A stretch of 64,000 bases of DNA from Listeria cossartiae subsp. cayugensis (GCF_014229095.1 NZ_JAARZC010000001.1:434001-498000), one strand, 5' to 3'; counted from the first letter of the stretch, positions 43,803 through 53,078 are shown. A program made the numbers and translations. The notes: generated by a model not told the origin, from the letters alone.

Positions 43803-45803
43803 ATGTTAGAAGTTAAACACCTTAAAAAATCTTATAAGTTAGGAAAGAAAAGCGAAACACCAGTTTTGAAAAATATCAATGTAACCATTCAAGACGGAGA
43901 ATTTGCAGCAATTATAGGAAAAAGTGGTAGTGGGAAGTCTACGTTACTGAATATTATAAGTGGGCTAGATACCGACTATTCCGGACAAGTTTTATATAAT
44001 GGCGATGATTTACAAGATATAGACTTAGACGCCTATCATCTTAATCATATTGGTTTTATTTTTCAAAGCTTTCACCTAGTTAACCACATGTCTGTTATTG
44101 AAAATGTCAAAATTCCTTTATATTTGAATGCTGAATTATCGGAAAGTGACCGAAACGCGAGAGCGCTCGATTTACTGAGCCAAGTCGGATTAGACGAATT
44201 TGCTAGTAAAAAACTAACACAACTTTCTGGTGGACAAAAGCAACGAGTAGCGATTGCGAGATCACTTGCCAACAATCCAGATATGATTATTGCGGATGAA
44301 CCAACCGGAGCACTGGATAGCGTTACTTCAGCTGAAATTATTCAACTGCTTAAAGATTTGGCAGCAAAAGGTACAACCGTTATTGTTGTAACCCATGATT
44401 TAAACATTGCAGACCAAACCGATGCGGTATTGCGGCTAGCGGATGGAGAAGTAATTTCATTTGAAAGAAAAAAAGAAGTTATCCAAAAAGTTACCCACAA
44501 AAACGAAAAAAAGTTACGTCTAAACTGGTGGGCGACTGCTAAAATTTCTTTTAAGAGTTTTTTCAATAGAAAATTCCGGAATTTGCTCGTAGCACTTGGG
44601 ACTTCGATTGGAATTATCGCTATTTTGTTAGCATTTGGGCTTGGAAATGGAGTGAATCAAAGTCTTTCAAAGATTTTTGGAACAACTTTTTCACCCAATC
44701 AGATTACGACTTATTATAAAGAAGATGGTGGCTCGAGATCACCTGAACCAACTACTCCGCTAACGAGTAGTGAAATTAAGAAAATCAAGCAATTGTATGA
44801 AGCTGAAAATATTACTGAAATTTATGAACGAACTACTATCCAAGGAATTAAATTTGAATATGATGGTCAATATTTGAAAGATATTTCTGCCGAGATGCAA
44901 GAAGCTAATTTTAAAGCATCACGCTATGAAGATTTGACTGTGAAAGATGAGTACCTTCTAAGCGGGAAAATGGTGACAAATAATGAAACCGGAGCAGTTA
45001 TCCCGTCAAGTGTAGCAAGAGCTATTCTTGGAAAAAAGGATTCTGATGAATTAACAAAAAGTGACGGTGATAAACTGATTGGTAAAAAAATAACCTTAGT
45101 TTATGCCGGAAGAAATAGTGACACAAAAAATACGGTCAAAATAGAAACAACCATTTCTGGTATTACAAATCCATCTAAAGAAGGTTTTTCTAGAGGATTT
45201 GATGTTTCCACAAAAACAATGAACGATTTTATTAAAACGACCGGTATTGAAAAACCGATTTTATCTGTAGATGCATTCACAAAAACAACAGCACAAGCAG
45301 AAGAAATCGTGGAGAAATATGAGGATGACAAAGATTGGGCGAATTATTCGATTACTAATGCAAATGCTTTCGTAGATACATTTAGCCAGTTTACCGATAT
45401 TATTGTGTATTTAATTGCCTTTATTGCAGGTCTTTCGCTTGCAGTTGCTGGCGTGATGATTGCTATCGTGCTTTATATCGGTGTGGTGGAAAGAACAAGA
45501 GAAATCGGTGTATTCCGAGCGATTGGTTATCGTAAACGCCATATTCGCGGACTTTTCATGATGGAAGCAAGTTATATTATTGTTTTAGCTAATGTGCTAT
45601 CAAGTCTTGTCGCCGTAACGATTGCAAAAATAGCTAGTCCCATTTTAGAAACAAATATTGGCTTTGAAGATATGATACACATTTCGTTCTGGAATTTCCT
45701 TGTCACACTCGCAATAACAATTACAATTGGCTTTATTTTCTCGATTTATCCAAGTAATAAAGCAGCAAAATTAGATGCAGCAGAAGCTTTAAGATCAGAA
45801 TGA
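43803..45803 (+). CDS. MacB-type ABC transporter, ATPase fused to FtsX permease
   Basis: 666 residues. The N-terminal ATPase has Walker A GKSGSGKST, signature LSGGQKQR and Walker B MIIADEPTGALDS (about 1-220). Then come a transmembrane helix (about 258-280), a large extracellular domain (about 285-520) and three C-terminal helices of the FtsX/MacB type ending SIYPSNKAAKLDAAEALRSE. Such mechanotransmission transporters act in peptide or antibiotic defence and envelope processes rather than import. Fourth gene of the GntR operon. Confidence 0.9.
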   Translation: MLEVKHLKKSYKLGKKSETPVLKNINVTIQDGEFAAIIGKSGSGKSTLLNIISGLDTDYSGQVLYNGDDLQDIDLDAYHLNHIGFIFQSFHLVNHMSVIENVKIPLYLNAELSESDRNARALDLLSQVGLDEFASKKLTQLSGGQKQRVAIARSLANNPDMIIADEPTGALDSVTSAEIIQLLKDLAAKGTTVIVVTHDLNIADQTDAVLRLADGEVISFERKKEVIQKVTHKNEKKLRLNWWATAKISFKSFFNRKFRNLLVALGTSIGIIAILLAFGLGNGVNQSLSKIFGTTFSPNQITTYYKEDGGSRSPEPTTPLTSSEIKKIKQLYEAENITEIYERTTIQGIKFEYDGQYLKDISAEMQEANFKASRYEDLTVKDEYLLSGKMVTNNETGAVIPSSVARAILGKKDSDELTKSDGDKLIGKKITLVYAGRNSDTKNTVKIETTISGITNPSKEGFSRGFDVSTKTMNDFIKTTGIEKPILSVDAFTKTTAQAEEIVEKYEDDKDWANYSITNANAFVDTFSQFTDIIVYLIAFIAGLSLAVAGVMIAIVLYIGVVERTREIGVFRAIGYRKRHIRGLFMMEASYIIVLANVLSSLVAVTIAKIASPILETNIGFEDMIHISFWNFLVTLAITITIGFIFSIYPSNKAAKLDAAEALRSE

Positions 45804-45831
45804 CCCAACTAACAGAAAAGAGGAATTTAAC

Positions 45832-46335
45832 ATGAAAAAACCACTAAAAATCAGCTTAATCGTCGTAGGAATCGCTGTAGTCATATTTGTAGGAGTGATG
45901 TTATCCTACCGTTTTATTAAATCAATGGACGTTACTGAAAATGCCGAAATAAATAAATCAGCTACAGGAGATCATGTATTACTGGCAACTCAAGGTAGTA
46001 AATTCAAAGACAGTGTAATGGACCAAGTAAAAAAAGACATGGAAGGCAAAAACGTGCATGTTTCCATTATCGATACAACAAAATTAGACAAAGTAAAGGC
46101 AGATGATTATGATAAAGTAATTCTATTCACCACAGTGCAGTCCGATGATATTCCAGAAAACGTAACCACTTTTATGAATGATAATAAAAATAAAAGTATC
46201 CATATTGCCGTAACAGCAGATTCTGGTCGGTGGGATGATAAACCGAAAGATATTGATGCAATTTCCGAAGCATCGAAAGCAGAAAACAAACAAGATTTCG
46301 TCGACGATTTAACGAAAGCGATTTTGACGGAGTAA
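45832..46335 (+). CDS. Membrane-anchored flavodoxin-fold-like protein
   Basis: 167 residues: one N-terminal transmembrane helix (about 5-27) and an extracytoplasmic domain with alternating strands and helices (HVLLATQGSKFKDSVMDQVKKDMEGKNVHVSIIDTTKL...YDKVILFTTVQSDDIPENVTTFM), like a flavodoxin or thioredoxin-like fold. There is no Cys, so no redox role is evident. Last gene of the GntR-ABC operon; AGAGGAA precedes its ATG. Perhaps an accessory of the MacB-type transporter (inference). Confidence 0.7.
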   Translation: MKKPLKISLIVVGIAVVIFVGVMLSYRFIKSMDVTENAEINKSATGDHVLLATQGSKFKDSVMDQVKKDMEGKNVHVSIIDTTKLDKVKADDYDKVILFTTVQSDDIPENVTTFMNDNKNKSIHIAVTADSGRWDDKPKDIDAISEASKAENKQDFVDDLTKAILTE

Positions 46336-46419
46336 GACTTGCAGAAAAATCTATTCTTTTAGTCGTGTCTCATAAGAAGCTTGTTGAGAAGTACAAGAGG
46401 CTGATGAATAATTTTAACA

Positions 46420-46456
46420 CCCGCTAAATCACTAAGTTGATTTAGCGGGTTTTATT
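46420..46456 (+). terminator. Terminator of the GntR-ABC operon
   Basis: CCCGCTAAATCA pairs perfectly with TGATTTAGCGGG around CTAAGT, followed by TTTTATTT. Confidence 0.92.
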
Positions 46457-46683
46457 TGGAGTTGAAATGTGAGGGAGGTAAAACCAGCAAAATGTCACGA
46501 AACTCATTCATTTCTTTTATTAGAATTCATCATATAATTAAGGAATTTGGGATTTTTGTCTAAATGAAAAAAGATGAGGATTTACCAAAGAAGCTTGTGG
46601 CAATTCATCCATACTTGCTACAAAAACGAAGATATACTACAATGAAAGTATTGATTTGTGAATCCTCAAACGTATCGACGTAT
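46457..46683 (+). promoter_or_regulatory. Intergenic region before the duplicated membrane genes
   Basis: There is a TATAAT at 46533-46538 with a weak -35. A 49-codon ORF at 46564-46713 has no ribosome-binding site and no recognisable product. Nothing else was seen. Confidence 0.4.
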
Positions 46684-46758
46684 GAGCTTTCATTTTTCAA
46701 AATACAAATATGAATAAATCAGTTTATACTTCTGAGAAAGGAACACACAACATGTTAT
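46684..46758 (+). repeat. Leader repeat, copy 1
   Basis: A 75-base leader beginning GAGCTTTCATTTTTCAAAAT and running into the ATG of the gene at 46752. It recurs before the next gene at 47151-47225 with only two differences. It includes TATACT (46725-46730) and the ribosome-binding site GAAAGGA. Confidence 0.88.
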
Positions 46759-47147
46759 TAGCAGCAAGAATTTTAGTTCGAATAGTTTGTGTATTAGAAT
46801 TTATTTCAGCTTGCCTCTTGTTTATGGGATCTGTTATGATGGCAGGATCTGGAGAAGAAATTATCATATTTATTAGAGTGTTGGCAGCTGGACTTGTCAT
46901 TCATGGATTTATCGGCTTAGTGGTTACTTCATTTATGACTTGGTATGTTTCCACTAAACATATCATCTATCTTATTGTAAGTGGTTTTCTTTTGTTACTA
47001 CCTAATCTAATGGAAGATGTCTTTGTTAATCCTATCGTTGGAGGTTTATACATTTTTGCAGGCGTACTATGTATACGGTATAATGTAAAAGCTCACGAAG
47101 AGGTACAAGAGGAAAGAGAACGCGAAGAAACATTAAATATTGAATGA
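46752..47147 (+). CDS. Small four-helix membrane protein (tandem copy 1)
   Basis: 131 residues, four hydrophobic helices and a highly charged tail (KAHEEVQEEREREETLNIE). ATG 46752 is chosen over 46710: GAAAGGA lies nine bases upstream, and the N-terminus then aligns with the paralogue at 23367 (MLLAARILVRIVCVLEF against MLSLIKTLVWCACFLEF). Function unknown. Tandem duplicate of the next gene. Confidence 0.78.
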   Translation: MLLAARILVRIVCVLEFISACLLFMGSVMMAGSGEEIIIFIRVLAAGLVIHGFIGLVVTSFMTWYVSTKHIIYLIVSGFLLLLPNLMEDVFVNPIVGGLYIFAGVLCIRYNVKAHEEVQEEREREETLNIE

Positions 47148-47150
47148 AAT

Positions 47151-47225
47151 GAGCTTTCATTTTTCAAAACACAACTATGAATAAATCAGTTTATACTTCT
47201 GAGAAAGGAACACACAACATGTTAT
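47151..47225 (+). repeat. Leader repeat, copy 2
   Basis: Second copy of the 75-base leader, differing from copy 1 at two positions, placed four bases after the stop of the first gene. Confidence 0.88.
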
Positions 47226-47623
47226 CAGCAGCAAGATTGTTAGTTCGAGTAGTATCTGGTATGGAAATTGCCGGAGCTTTCCTATTTTTAATAGTACCAG
47301 TTGTAGTAATAGGAGGTGATGAAGAATTTACCATACTTCTAATATTGGTAGGAGTTGGACTTATCATTCATGGAATTATCGGCTTAGTGGTTGCTTCGTT
47401 TATGACTTGGTATATTTCCACTAAACAAATCATCTATCTTATTACAAGTGGTATTCTTTTGTTACTACCTACCCTAATTGAAGGTTTCCATTTTAACCTC
47501 TTTTTTTGCTTTTCTTGCTTTTTATATATTTATGCAGCTGTACGATGTATAAAGCACAACAAAAAAGCACAAGAAGAAGTACGAGAGGAAAGGGAACGCA
47601 AAGAAGCATTAAATAATGAATGA
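47219..47623 (+). CDS. Small four-helix membrane protein (tandem copy 2)
   Basis: 134 residues. It shares LIIHGIIGLVVASFMTWYISTKQIIYLITSGILLLLPTLIE with copy 1, but the segment corresponding to NPIVGGLYIFAG has changed to FNLFFCFSCFLYIYAA. The tail is again Glu/Arg-rich. The start was chosen as for copy 1. A terminator follows. Unknown function. Confidence 0.78.
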   Translation: MLSAARLLVRVVSGMEIAGAFLFLIVPVVVIGGDEEFTILLILVGVGLIIHGIIGLVVASFMTWYISTKQIIYLITSGILLLLPTLIEGFHFNLFFCFSCFLYIYAAVRCIKHNKKAQEEVREERERKEALNNE

Positions 47624-47640
47624 AACGAGTGACAAATAGC

Positions 47641-47683
47641 GGACTAAATCTTGGTATATCATCCAGGATTTAGTTCTTTTTTA
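47641..47683 (+). terminator. Terminator after the membrane-protein pair
   Basis: GGACTAAATC pairs with GATTTAGTTC, followed by six T. Confidence 0.88.
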
Positions 47684-47759
47684 TGCAAAAAAAGTAATAA
47701 CCTATGCAGATGCACTTTGTAACGGGCTCGTTTAAATGAAGGAGTCTCTTTTTAAAATA

Positions 47760-47768
47760 TGCTATACT
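47760..47768 (+). promoter_or_regulatory. Extended -10 promoter of the GDSL gene
   Basis: TGC-TATACT, an extended -10 element about 42 bases before the GTG start. Confidence 0.6.
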
Positions 47769-47809
47769 TAGTGAAATATAAACCTCATGAAAAAGGCGGG
47801 TGGTAGTAG

Positions 47810-48631
47810 GTGAAAAAGAGTAAAACAGTTCAGATTCTGTTAGGTTTTTCCATTATTGCATTAATTTTGAGCGTAATTGGGGTTGGATCGATTTGGTATG
47901 GGCAAAAAAATCATCAAGCAAATAATACAAAAACAACTACCAAAAAAGATACAAACGTAACGAAAAAACAAGATACCTTTAAAATAACGGCGCTCGGTGA
48001 TTCGCTTACATATGGCGTTGGCGATACAGAAGGCGGCGGGTATGTCCGAGTGGTGGAGAATTTCTACAAACAAAAAGAGAAAAATGTCGAGAACGTCAAT
48101 CTTGCTATTAGTGGGGCGAAATCAGACCAGCTTCTCAAACAATTAGATCAAAAAGAAGTGCAAAATCAAATAAAATCAGCCGATGTTATTTTAATGACAA
48201 TTGGCGGCAATGATTTGTTTCGTGGCGGAGAAGCACTGGATGATTTCAAAAGTAATGCGATTAAACAAGCTGAAGCAAGCTATACGAGCAATTTAAAACA
48301 AATTTACCAAACGATACGAAAATTAAATCCATCTGCGCCCGTTTTTCATATTGGGCTGTACAATCCGTTTATGTCATTAGAAAATGCGAGCGAAATGTCG
48401 GCAGTTGCGAATGAGTGGAACATGCAAAGTCAAAATCTATCTCAAAACGAGAAAAATATCATTTATGTTCCGACTTTTGATTTATTTCAGCAAAATGGGG
48501 ACGCCTATTTAGCGACTGATAAATTTCATCCAAATCACGCCGGATATCAGTTTATCGGTAATCGAGTGACGGAGGTTATAGAGACGGGGGGAGGAGAAAG
48601 CGATGACGGAGCGAGCACTTCAAGTAACTAA
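47810..48631 (+). CDS. Exported GDSL/SGNH hydrolase (YpmR-like)
   Basis: 273 residues with an N-terminal signal anchor (about 8-27). SGNH blocks: I GDSLTYGVGDTEGGGYV with nucleophile Ser, the Gly block ISGAKSDQLL, block III TIGGNDLF, and block V DKFHPNHAGY with the Asp-x-x-His pair. A lipase/acyl-esterase acting outside the membrane on lipids or wall polymers; the substrate is unknown. The start is GTG at 47810. The 3' end overlaps the ABC ATPase gene by 29 bases, so the two are co-translated. Confidence 0.9.
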   Translation: MKKSKTVQILLGFSIIALILSVIGVGSIWYGQKNHQANNTKTTTKKDTNVTKKQDTFKITALGDSLTYGVGDTEGGGYVRVVENFYKQKEKNVENVNLAISGAKSDQLLKQLDQKEVQNQIKSADVILMTIGGNDLFRGGEALDDFKSNAIKQAEASYTSNLKQIYQTIRKLNPSAPVFHIGLYNPFMSLENASEMSAVANEWNMQSQNLSQNEKNIIYVPTFDLFQQNGDAYLATDKFHPNHAGYQFIGNRVTEVIETGGGESDDGASTSSN

Positions 48632-49508
48632 TCTGCATAAAAAAATTCGTAAACGAGAAATTATCAAAGGGATTTCTTTTGAAGTAATGCCCGGAGAAGT
48701 TTTTGGCTTTCTTGGACCGAATGGAGCTGGGAAAACGACGACGATTCGGATGATTGTCGGCTTAATTAAACCAACGTCTGGAACGATTTTAATTGGTGGA
48801 AAAGATATTCGTAAAAATTTTACGGAAGCGATGCGAGGACTTGGTTCGATTGTGGAGAATCCGGAATTTTATACCTTTTTAACAGGGCAAGAAAATTTGG
48901 CGTATTTTGCCCGGATGGATTCGTCGATAAAAAAAGAACGTATTCAAGAAGTAACCGAGCTAGTTGGGCTAGAAAAGCGGATAAATGACCGAGTTTCTAC
49001 TTATTCACTTGGTATGCGCCAACGTTTAGGGATTGCTCAAGCATTACTTTCGAATCCGAAATTATTAATTCTTGATGAACCAACAAACGGTCTCGATCCA
49101 TCTGGAATTCACGAAATGCGCGACTTTATCCGTGCTCTGGCTAGAAATGAAGGTATTAGCGTACTCGTTTCATCGCATCTTTTAAGCGAAATTGAACTTT
49201 TATGTGATCGGGTGGCGATTATGACGGACGGGATGATTATTAAAACCGATCAAGTTTCACATCTTCTTAGTTCTCGTGCGCAATTACGCTGGCTGGCGAC
49301 TCCTTTTGAACAAGCCAAAGCATTTTTGGAAAGTGCAACTGAAGTAGAAGTGGACGGCGAATATCTCGTGACCGCAGTGAATGAACATAGCGCCGAATGG
49401 AACGAACAGTTGGTTGCAAAAGGCATTCAAGTCCATGAAATCGACAAGAAAAAACCATCTCTCGAAGACCTATTTCTTGAGTTAACAGGAGGTCATACGA
49501 TTGATTAA
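48603..49508 (+). CDS. ABC transporter ATPase (BcrA-like)
   Basis: 301 residues. Walker A GPNGAGKTTTIRMI, signature YSLGMRQRLGIAQALL, Walker B LLILDEPTNGLDP, and a C-terminal DUF4162-type tail. Sequence style matches bacitracin/lantibiotic-type exporter ATPases. ATG after GAGGAG; overlaps both neighbours. Confidence 0.93.
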   Translation: MTERALQVTNLHKKIRKREIIKGISFEVMPGEVFGFLGPNGAGKTTTIRMIVGLIKPTSGTILIGGKDIRKNFTEAMRGLGSIVENPEFYTFLTGQENLAYFARMDSSIKKERIQEVTELVGLEKRINDRVSTYSLGMRQRLGIAQALLSNPKLLILDEPTNGLDPSGIHEMRDFIRALARNEGISVLVSSHLLSEIELLCDRVAIMTDGMIIKTDQVSHLLSSRAQLRWLATPFEQAKAFLESATEVEVDGEYLVTAVNEHSAEWNEQLVAKGIQVHEIDKKKPSLEDLFLELTGGHTID

Positions 49509-50481
49509 TTTAGTCTATAATGAGCAATTAAAACTTTGGCGCAAAAAGCGACTCATCGTTATTTTAGCGTTGGTGGCAATTATCGTAGCGATTTTCACGT
49601 ATGCGCAATTCAGACAGCATCAAGAAGACGAAAAGCAAGCTGGTACAAGCGATTGGCATGTGCAAACCCAGCAACAAATCGTCGACCTTGAAAACAGGCT
49701 CGGAACAGGGCGACTGCCAGAAGAATATCAAAAATATTTCAAAGTGCTTGTCGGGCAACTACAATATTATTTAGATCATGACATCAATCCAAATGCTCCT
49801 GGAGCCCCAACTTTCCTAAAAACGTTTGTCGAAAATGGTATTAGTTTATTGTTTCCACTTTTTATCATGGTTATAGCGGCCGACTTAATCAGCGCTGAAA
49901 CAAGTGCAGGAACGATGAAATTCCTGCTGACAAGGCCTGTGAAGCGATGGCGGATTTTGACGAGTAAATATATATCGATGTTGCTTTCGATTTCCGCGAT
50001 TATGGTATTAGCCGCCGTTATTGCCTATCTGATTTCTGGGATTGTCTTTGGCTACGGTGGCTGGGACGCGCCAGTTCTCACCGGGTTTGGCATGAAAGAT
50101 GGCGCTGTGACAACAACAGACGTGTACCAACTGCCGGTTTGGCAGCTACTGCTCATGGAATTTGGACTCGCGTGGTTTGTCAGCGTTGTGGTCGGCGTGT
50201 TAACGATGTTTGTATCGGTGCTCGTCCGCTCTACAGCCGCCGTAATGGGGATTATGCTTGCTTCCCTTATCACCGGAACGATTCTAACCAACCTCGTCAG
50301 CTCTTGGCCGAGCGCGAAATATTTATTTATGGTTAATTTACAACTAACGAATTACTTAAACGGCTCCAGTCCACCCGTCGAAGGCATGACATTGAGTTTC
50401 TCGATGCTCGTGTTAACCGCGTGGATGCTAGTCGCATTCGTTTTATCCTATTTTATTTTCACCAAAAGAGATGTGTATTAA
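49501..50481 (+). CDS. ABC-2 type permease
   Basis: 326 residues with six predicted transmembrane helices: one near the N-terminus (about 18-35), a 75-residue external loop, then five from about 105. It carries the ABC-2 motif SAETSAGTMKFLLTRPVKRWRILTSKY. The start is TTG at 49501 after AGGAGG and overlaps the ATPase gene by eight bases. Forms an exporter with the preceding gene. Confidence 0.9.
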   Translation: MINLVYNEQLKLWRKKRLIVILALVAIIVAIFTYAQFRQHQEDEKQAGTSDWHVQTQQQIVDLENRLGTGRLPEEYQKYFKVLVGQLQYYLDHDINPNAPGAPTFLKTFVENGISLLFPLFIMVIAADLISAETSAGTMKFLLTRPVKRWRILTSKYISMLLSISAIMVLAAVIAYLISGIVFGYGGWDAPVLTGFGMKDGAVTTTDVYQLPVWQLLLMEFGLAWFVSVVVGVLTMFVSVLVRSTAAVMGIMLASLITGTILTNLVSSWPSAKYLFMVNLQLTNYLNGSSPPVEGMTLSFSMLVLTAWMLVAFVLSYFIFTKRDVY

Positions 50482-50506
50482 AGAGCGCTTAGTGGCGCTC
50501 TTTTTT
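50482..50506 (+). terminator. Terminator of the GDSL-ABC operon
   Basis: AGAGCGC pairs with GCGCTCT around TTAGTG, followed by TTTTT. Confidence 0.92.
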
Positions 50507-50557
50507 GCGTTCATTAAAAGTTACTTACTTTTTGTGAGCATAAAACTTTTCTTTTTA

Positions 50558-50577
50558 ATAGTTTAGTTATAAACTAT
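50558..50577 (+). promoter_or_regulatory. Palindromic operator ahead of the mhq-like operon
   Basis: ATAGTTTAGTTATAAACTAT: 8-base arms around GTTA, 30 bases before the first ATG. Its position fits a MarR/MhqR-type repressor site controlling the detoxification operon; the cognate regulator is not in this window. Confidence 0.65.
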
Positions 50578-50607
50578 AGTTAGTATTCAAAAAGGAGGTA
50601 CAAACAA

Positions 50608-51495
50608 ATGATTAAAGGAATCCATCATGTATCCGCGCTAACGAAATCATTCAGCGAAAATCATCATTTTTATTCAGAAATATTAGGGCTTCGGCTCGTG
50701 AAAAATACAGTGAACCAAGACAATATCCATATGCGCCACCTATTTTATGGTGATTACATCGGTTCACCCGGGACATTGCTAACCTTTTTCGAAGTACCGC
50801 GCATTGGCTCAAGCTACGACGAACGCGCCTATTTCGGCAACATCACCCTAGGAATACCAACAGACACAAGCCCTTACTGGGAAAAAAGGCTAAACGATTT
50901 TGCGATTTCTTTCCAAAAAGATGGCCAGACTTTAACCTTACAAGATCCCGACACAATGGGCATCGTCCTAACGGAAATACCAGCTACTAATTCTAACCCA
51001 ACCATCCACACCAATATTCCGGCCGAAAAACAACTTGTTCGGATTATCGGCGCTGATTATCACGTGCCAGATCCGGCCGCGACCAGCCAGTTTTTCACGA
51101 ATCTTTTTGGCTTAGAAAGGCAGAATGGGGTATTAGTAGATAGGGACGAGATGAGTTTTGCGAAACTGCACGCCACGACTTCCGACAAAAAATCCCGCAC
51201 AGGTCGAGGTACGATTGATCATATTGCTTATACTGTAGAAACAAAAGAAGCCGTCGACGAACTGCACGATTTAGCCGTTCGCAATGACTTGAAAATAGAA
51301 GAATTTGTTGATCGCGAATATTTTAAAAGTTTATATATCCGCGAACCCGGTGGTCTTAGAATTGAATTCGCAAGTAGAGGCCCCGGTTTTACTATTGACG
51401 AACCACTTGAAACAATGGGTGACAAACTAGCATTACCAAGCTTTTTAGAAGAAAAAAGAACAGAAATTGAAACTTATTTTGGAGGAGATTTATGA
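50608..51495 (+). CDS. Ring-cleaving dioxygenase/glyoxalase-fold protein (MhqA/MhqO-like)
   Basis: 295 residues with two vicinal-oxygen-chelate (glyoxalase) modules. Metal-ligand motifs include GIHHVSALTK near the start, DHIAYTVE (about residue 205) and LRIEFASRGPGF (about 250). Homologous to the B. subtilis MhqA/MhqO dioxygenases that help resist methylhydroquinone and catechol. First gene of a four-gene operon with a palindrome and AAAGGAGG upstream. Confidence 0.88.
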   Translation: MIKGIHHVSALTKSFSENHHFYSEILGLRLVKNTVNQDNIHMRHLFYGDYIGSPGTLLTFFEVPRIGSSYDERAYFGNITLGIPTDTSPYWEKRLNDFAISFQKDGQTLTLQDPDTMGIVLTEIPATNSNPTIHTNIPAEKQLVRIIGADYHVPDPAATSQFFTNLFGLERQNGVLVDRDEMSFAKLHATTSDKKSRTGRGTIDHIAYTVETKEAVDELHDLAVRNDLKIEEFVDREYFKSLYIREPGGLRIEFASRGPGFTIDEPLETMGDKLALPSFLEEKRTEIETYFGGDL

Positions 51496-52454
51496 TGATT
51501 AAAGATTTAAAAGGAATTCACCACGTAACAGCAATGACAAGTAGTGCCGAGAAAAATTACGCGTTTTTTACAGAAGTTTTAGGAATGCGTTTAGTGAAAA
51601 AAACCGTCAATCAAGACGATATTCATACGTATCACTTGTTTTTCGCCGATGACAAAGGTTCGGCGGGAACAGATATGACTTTTTTCGATTTTCCAAATTT
51701 ACCAAAAGGACGCCACGGAACAGATAGTATTTCTCGCGTAGCTTTTCGCGTACCAAGCGATGCGGCGCTGGAATATTGGCTTGATCGTTTTGAACAATTG
51801 GAAGTTCCGCATAGCGATATCAAAACTTTATTCGGCAAAAAATATCTAACATTCCAAGATTTTGATGACCAACAATTACAACTTATTTCCGACGAAAATA
51901 ACGAAGGCGTGGCCGCGGGAACACCGTGGAAAAACAGCCCAGTTCCAGAAAAATATGCAATTTATGGCTTGGGACCAGTCTTTTTAACCGTTGTTTCCTT
52001 GAAAAATATGGAGGCGATTTTGCAAACAATTTTTGGCTTTAGAAAAGTGACCGAAGAAGACGGACTTTATTTATACGAGGTTGGCGAAGGCGGAAATGGG
52101 GCGCAAGTGATTGTCGAAGAGCGTACAGACATTCCAGCTGCGATGCAAGGTTACGGCGGCGTGCACCATGTAGCTTTCCGGGTAGAAGACCACGAGGAAT
52201 TGCAAAAATGGATTGAACGTATGAATACAATCGAAGCGCCAAACTCTGGCTATGTAAATCGCTTCTATTTTGAATCGTTATATGTGCCTGTTTCGGAACG
52301 AATTTTGTTTGAATTTGCGACAGATGGCCCGGGATTTGCAAGCGACGAACCATACGAAACCCTCGGTGAAAAATTAGCTTTACCACCATTTTTAGAACCA
52401 AAACGCGCGGAAATTGAAAAAATGGTACGCCCAATTAATACGAAACGGAGCTGA
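51492..52454 (+). CDS. Second ring-cleaving dioxygenase/glyoxalase-fold protein
   Basis: 320 residues, paralogous to the preceding gene (GIHHVTAMTSSAEKN...FFTEVLGMRLVKKTVNQDDIHTYHLFFAD against the matching N-terminus upstream). Metal residues are His in GIHHVTAM, His in GGVHHVAFRVED and Glu in ILFEFATDGPGF. Its ATGATG start overlaps the previous stop. Part of the same electrophile/quinone-detoxification operon. Confidence 0.88.
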   Translation: MMIKDLKGIHHVTAMTSSAEKNYAFFTEVLGMRLVKKTVNQDDIHTYHLFFADDKGSAGTDMTFFDFPNLPKGRHGTDSISRVAFRVPSDAALEYWLDRFEQLEVPHSDIKTLFGKKYLTFQDFDDQQLQLISDENNEGVAAGTPWKNSPVPEKYAIYGLGPVFLTVVSLKNMEAILQTIFGFRKVTEEDGLYLYEVGEGGNGAQVIVEERTDIPAAMQGYGGVHHVAFRVEDHEELQKWIERMNTIEAPNSGYVNRFYFESLYVPVSERILFEFATDGPGFASDEPYETLGEKLALPPFLEPKRAEIEKMVRPINTKRS

Positions 52455-52460
52455 TAGTCG

Positions 52461-53069
52461 ATGGAACATATTTTTATCCCAGCGAAAAATAAGGAATTAG
52501 CGCCATTATTACTACTTCACGGGACAGGTGGCGATGAAAAGTCGCTTGTCGAAGTAGCAGAGTTTATCGCGGGTGATGCCGCTGTTTTATCATTGCGAGG
52601 TGACATTAAAGAAGGCGGGGCAAACCGATTTTTCAAAAGATTTCATGACGGCAGTTTAGATTTAGAAGACTTGGAAAGTAAAACGGCAGAATTAATCGCA
52701 ACGACGCGGAAGCTTGCTGAAAAGTACCAACTGGATTTTGAACGAATTATTGCGGTAGGCTATTCTAACGGTGCCAATATTGCTGCCAATGCGTTACTTC
52801 AAGCAGAAGATAGTTTCCATAAAGCAATTTTGTTTCACGCAATGCCAGCCGGGAATAAACAACCCGAATTTTCGATTAGCCATCGTAGTGTATTTTTATC
52901 AGCCGGTTTAAACGATCCGTTAATTACGGCAAAAGCTTCCGAAGAACTAGTAGAAATCCTCGGAAAACGAGGTGCGAAAGTCGAAACCGTTTGGACAGCG
53001 GCTGGGCACTCACTCACAATGGAAGAACTAGAAGAAGCAAAAAAATGGTATCACAACAACCAGAAATGA
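52461..53069 (+). CDS. Phospholipase/carboxylesterase (MhqD-like)
   Basis: 202-residue alpha/beta hydrolase. The start HIFIPAKNKELAPLLLLHGTGGDE gives the oxyanion motif, nucleophile Ser is in AVGYSNGANIAANALL (about residue 98), Asp in SAGLNDPLIT and His in AAGHSLTMEEL. Matches the MhqD/YodD esterases that accompany MhqO in Bacillales. Substrate unknown. Confidence 0.88.
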   Translation: MEHIFIPAKNKELAPLLLLHGTGGDEKSLVEVAEFIAGDAAVLSLRGDIKEGGANRFFKRFHDGSLDLEDLESKTAELIATTRKLAEKYQLDFERIIAVGYSNGANIAANALLQAEDSFHKAILFHAMPAGNKQPEFSISHRSVFLSAGLNDPLITAKASEELVEILGKRGAKVETVWTAAGHSLTMEELEEAKKWYHNNQK

Positions 53070-53078
53070 GGTAAGTAG

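Noticed and set aside
46564-46713. 49-codon ORF overlapping the first tandem gene by ATGA
   Set aside because: No ribosome-binding site, no recognisable product, and its 3' part is simply the leader repeat shared with the second copy.
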